Shown one piece after another: positions 63,834 to 64,000 of a stretch of 64,000 bases of DNA. Source of the stretch: Saccharothrix sp. S26 (GTDB lineage: Bacteria > Actinomycetota > Actinomycetes > Mycobacteriales > Pseudonocardiaceae). Both the position numbers and the translations under genes were made by a program. Each line of letters opens with the position of its first letter. Positions within the stretch are counted from its first letter, which is position 1. The notes under the pieces are model-generated. The model saw only the letters and a program-made list of their open reading frames with translations. It ran no database searches and was not told the origin of the DNA. Where the stretch lies: positions 186,001 to 250,000 of the forward strand of contig NZ_JAJUWT010000002.1 of assembly GCF_021390395.1 (NCBI RefSeq), written 5' to 3'.

Positions 63834-64000
63834 CGGTGCTCCTCCCTCGCCCGCACGGCCGCGAGCCTGCGTTCCAACACCGCCGTGCCGAGCACTCGCG
63901 CCAGCACCAGACCCGCGCCGGAGAGCCCGGCGACGAGCACCGCGCCGGTCATGTGCCAGGTGGGTGCGTCACCCGAACAGGTGAACACGTCCGTGAACTT
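63830..64000 (-). CDS. C-terminal end of a membrane protein (cut by window)
   Basis: The last 56 codons of a gene that continues past the window edge. The part seen is KFTDVFTCSGDAPTWHM, then a TM helix TGAVLVAGLSGAGLVLA, then the basic cytoplasmic end ERRLAAVRAREEHR. It is too short to name. Its TGA overlaps the GTG of the winged-helix gene (GTGA), so the two are coupled. Confidence 0.75.
   Translation of the reverse strand, partial: KFTDVFTCSGDAPTWHMTGAVLVAGLSGAGLVLARVLGTAVLERRLAAVRAREEHR

Overview
The window is a chromosomal segment of a high-GC actinomycete. GC is very high throughout, GTG and TTG starts are frequent, and genes are packed with 4 or 8 bp start/stop overlaps. The mix of a SARP-type and a large LuxR regulator, paired XRE/DUF397 loci, DasR-like and CebR-like operators, and several secreted polysaccharide hydrolases fits a filamentous, polymer-degrading member of Pseudonocardiales, perhaps near Saccharothrix, Actinosynnema or Lentzea. 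The genus is inferred from gene content and was not tested.

Bases 1-9100: end of trpE, a Trp-associated membrane protein, trpC-trpB-trpA, an Uma2-family nuclease, lgt, and a two-component system whose regulator and kinase genes are separated by an oppositely oriented secreted AMIN-like gene. The kinase is followed by about 900 bp of non-coding DNA with two tandem-repeat arrays. Bases 9100-18040: an orphan TAXI binding lipoprotein divergent from dctA, then glutamate synthase gltB-gltD. Bases 18040-24200: a small gene, an XRE/DUF397 pair, a secreted trypsin-like protease, a lipoprotein, a helicase-associated protein, DUF2461 and VanZ-like proteins. Bases 24200-31600: pyruvate kinase, thioesterase II, a second Uma2 gene, a PLP decarboxylase with its Lrp regulator and a divergent LysE exporter, then an unusual sigma factor fused to a zinc anti-sigma motif, a membrane helix and an extracellular glycoside hydrolase. 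Bases 31600-42500: a GH30 enzyme with ricin-type lectin, a LacI regulator, 6-phosphogluconate dehydrogenase, a rhomboid-like protein, a SulP-carbonic anhydrase fusion, a second XRE/DUF397 pair and a DedA protein. Bases 42500-54830: a SARP/NB-ARC/TPR regulator, a GH18 chitinase behind tandem DasR-like sites, a large LuxR ATPase regulator, and an ABC exporter of MacB type. Bases 54830-64000: a repeat-rich spacer, a cellobiose cluster (cebEFG-bglC with convergent cebR), an ACT-GNAT protein, a Thr/Pro-rich membrane protein, a winged-helix protein and the end of a membrane protein.

Common themes are nitrogen and aromatic amino acid metabolism (trp, glt) and use of plant or fungal cell-wall sugars (GH30, GH18, cellobiose uptake, the sigma-GH fusion). 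The most unusual signals are the sigma-ZAS-TM-GH fusion at 29838-31610 and a 22-bp repeat family that builds a 241-bp giant palindrome at 51176-51416 and recurs at 54878-54978. No tRNA, rRNA, insertion sequence, prophage or CRISPR array was recognised.
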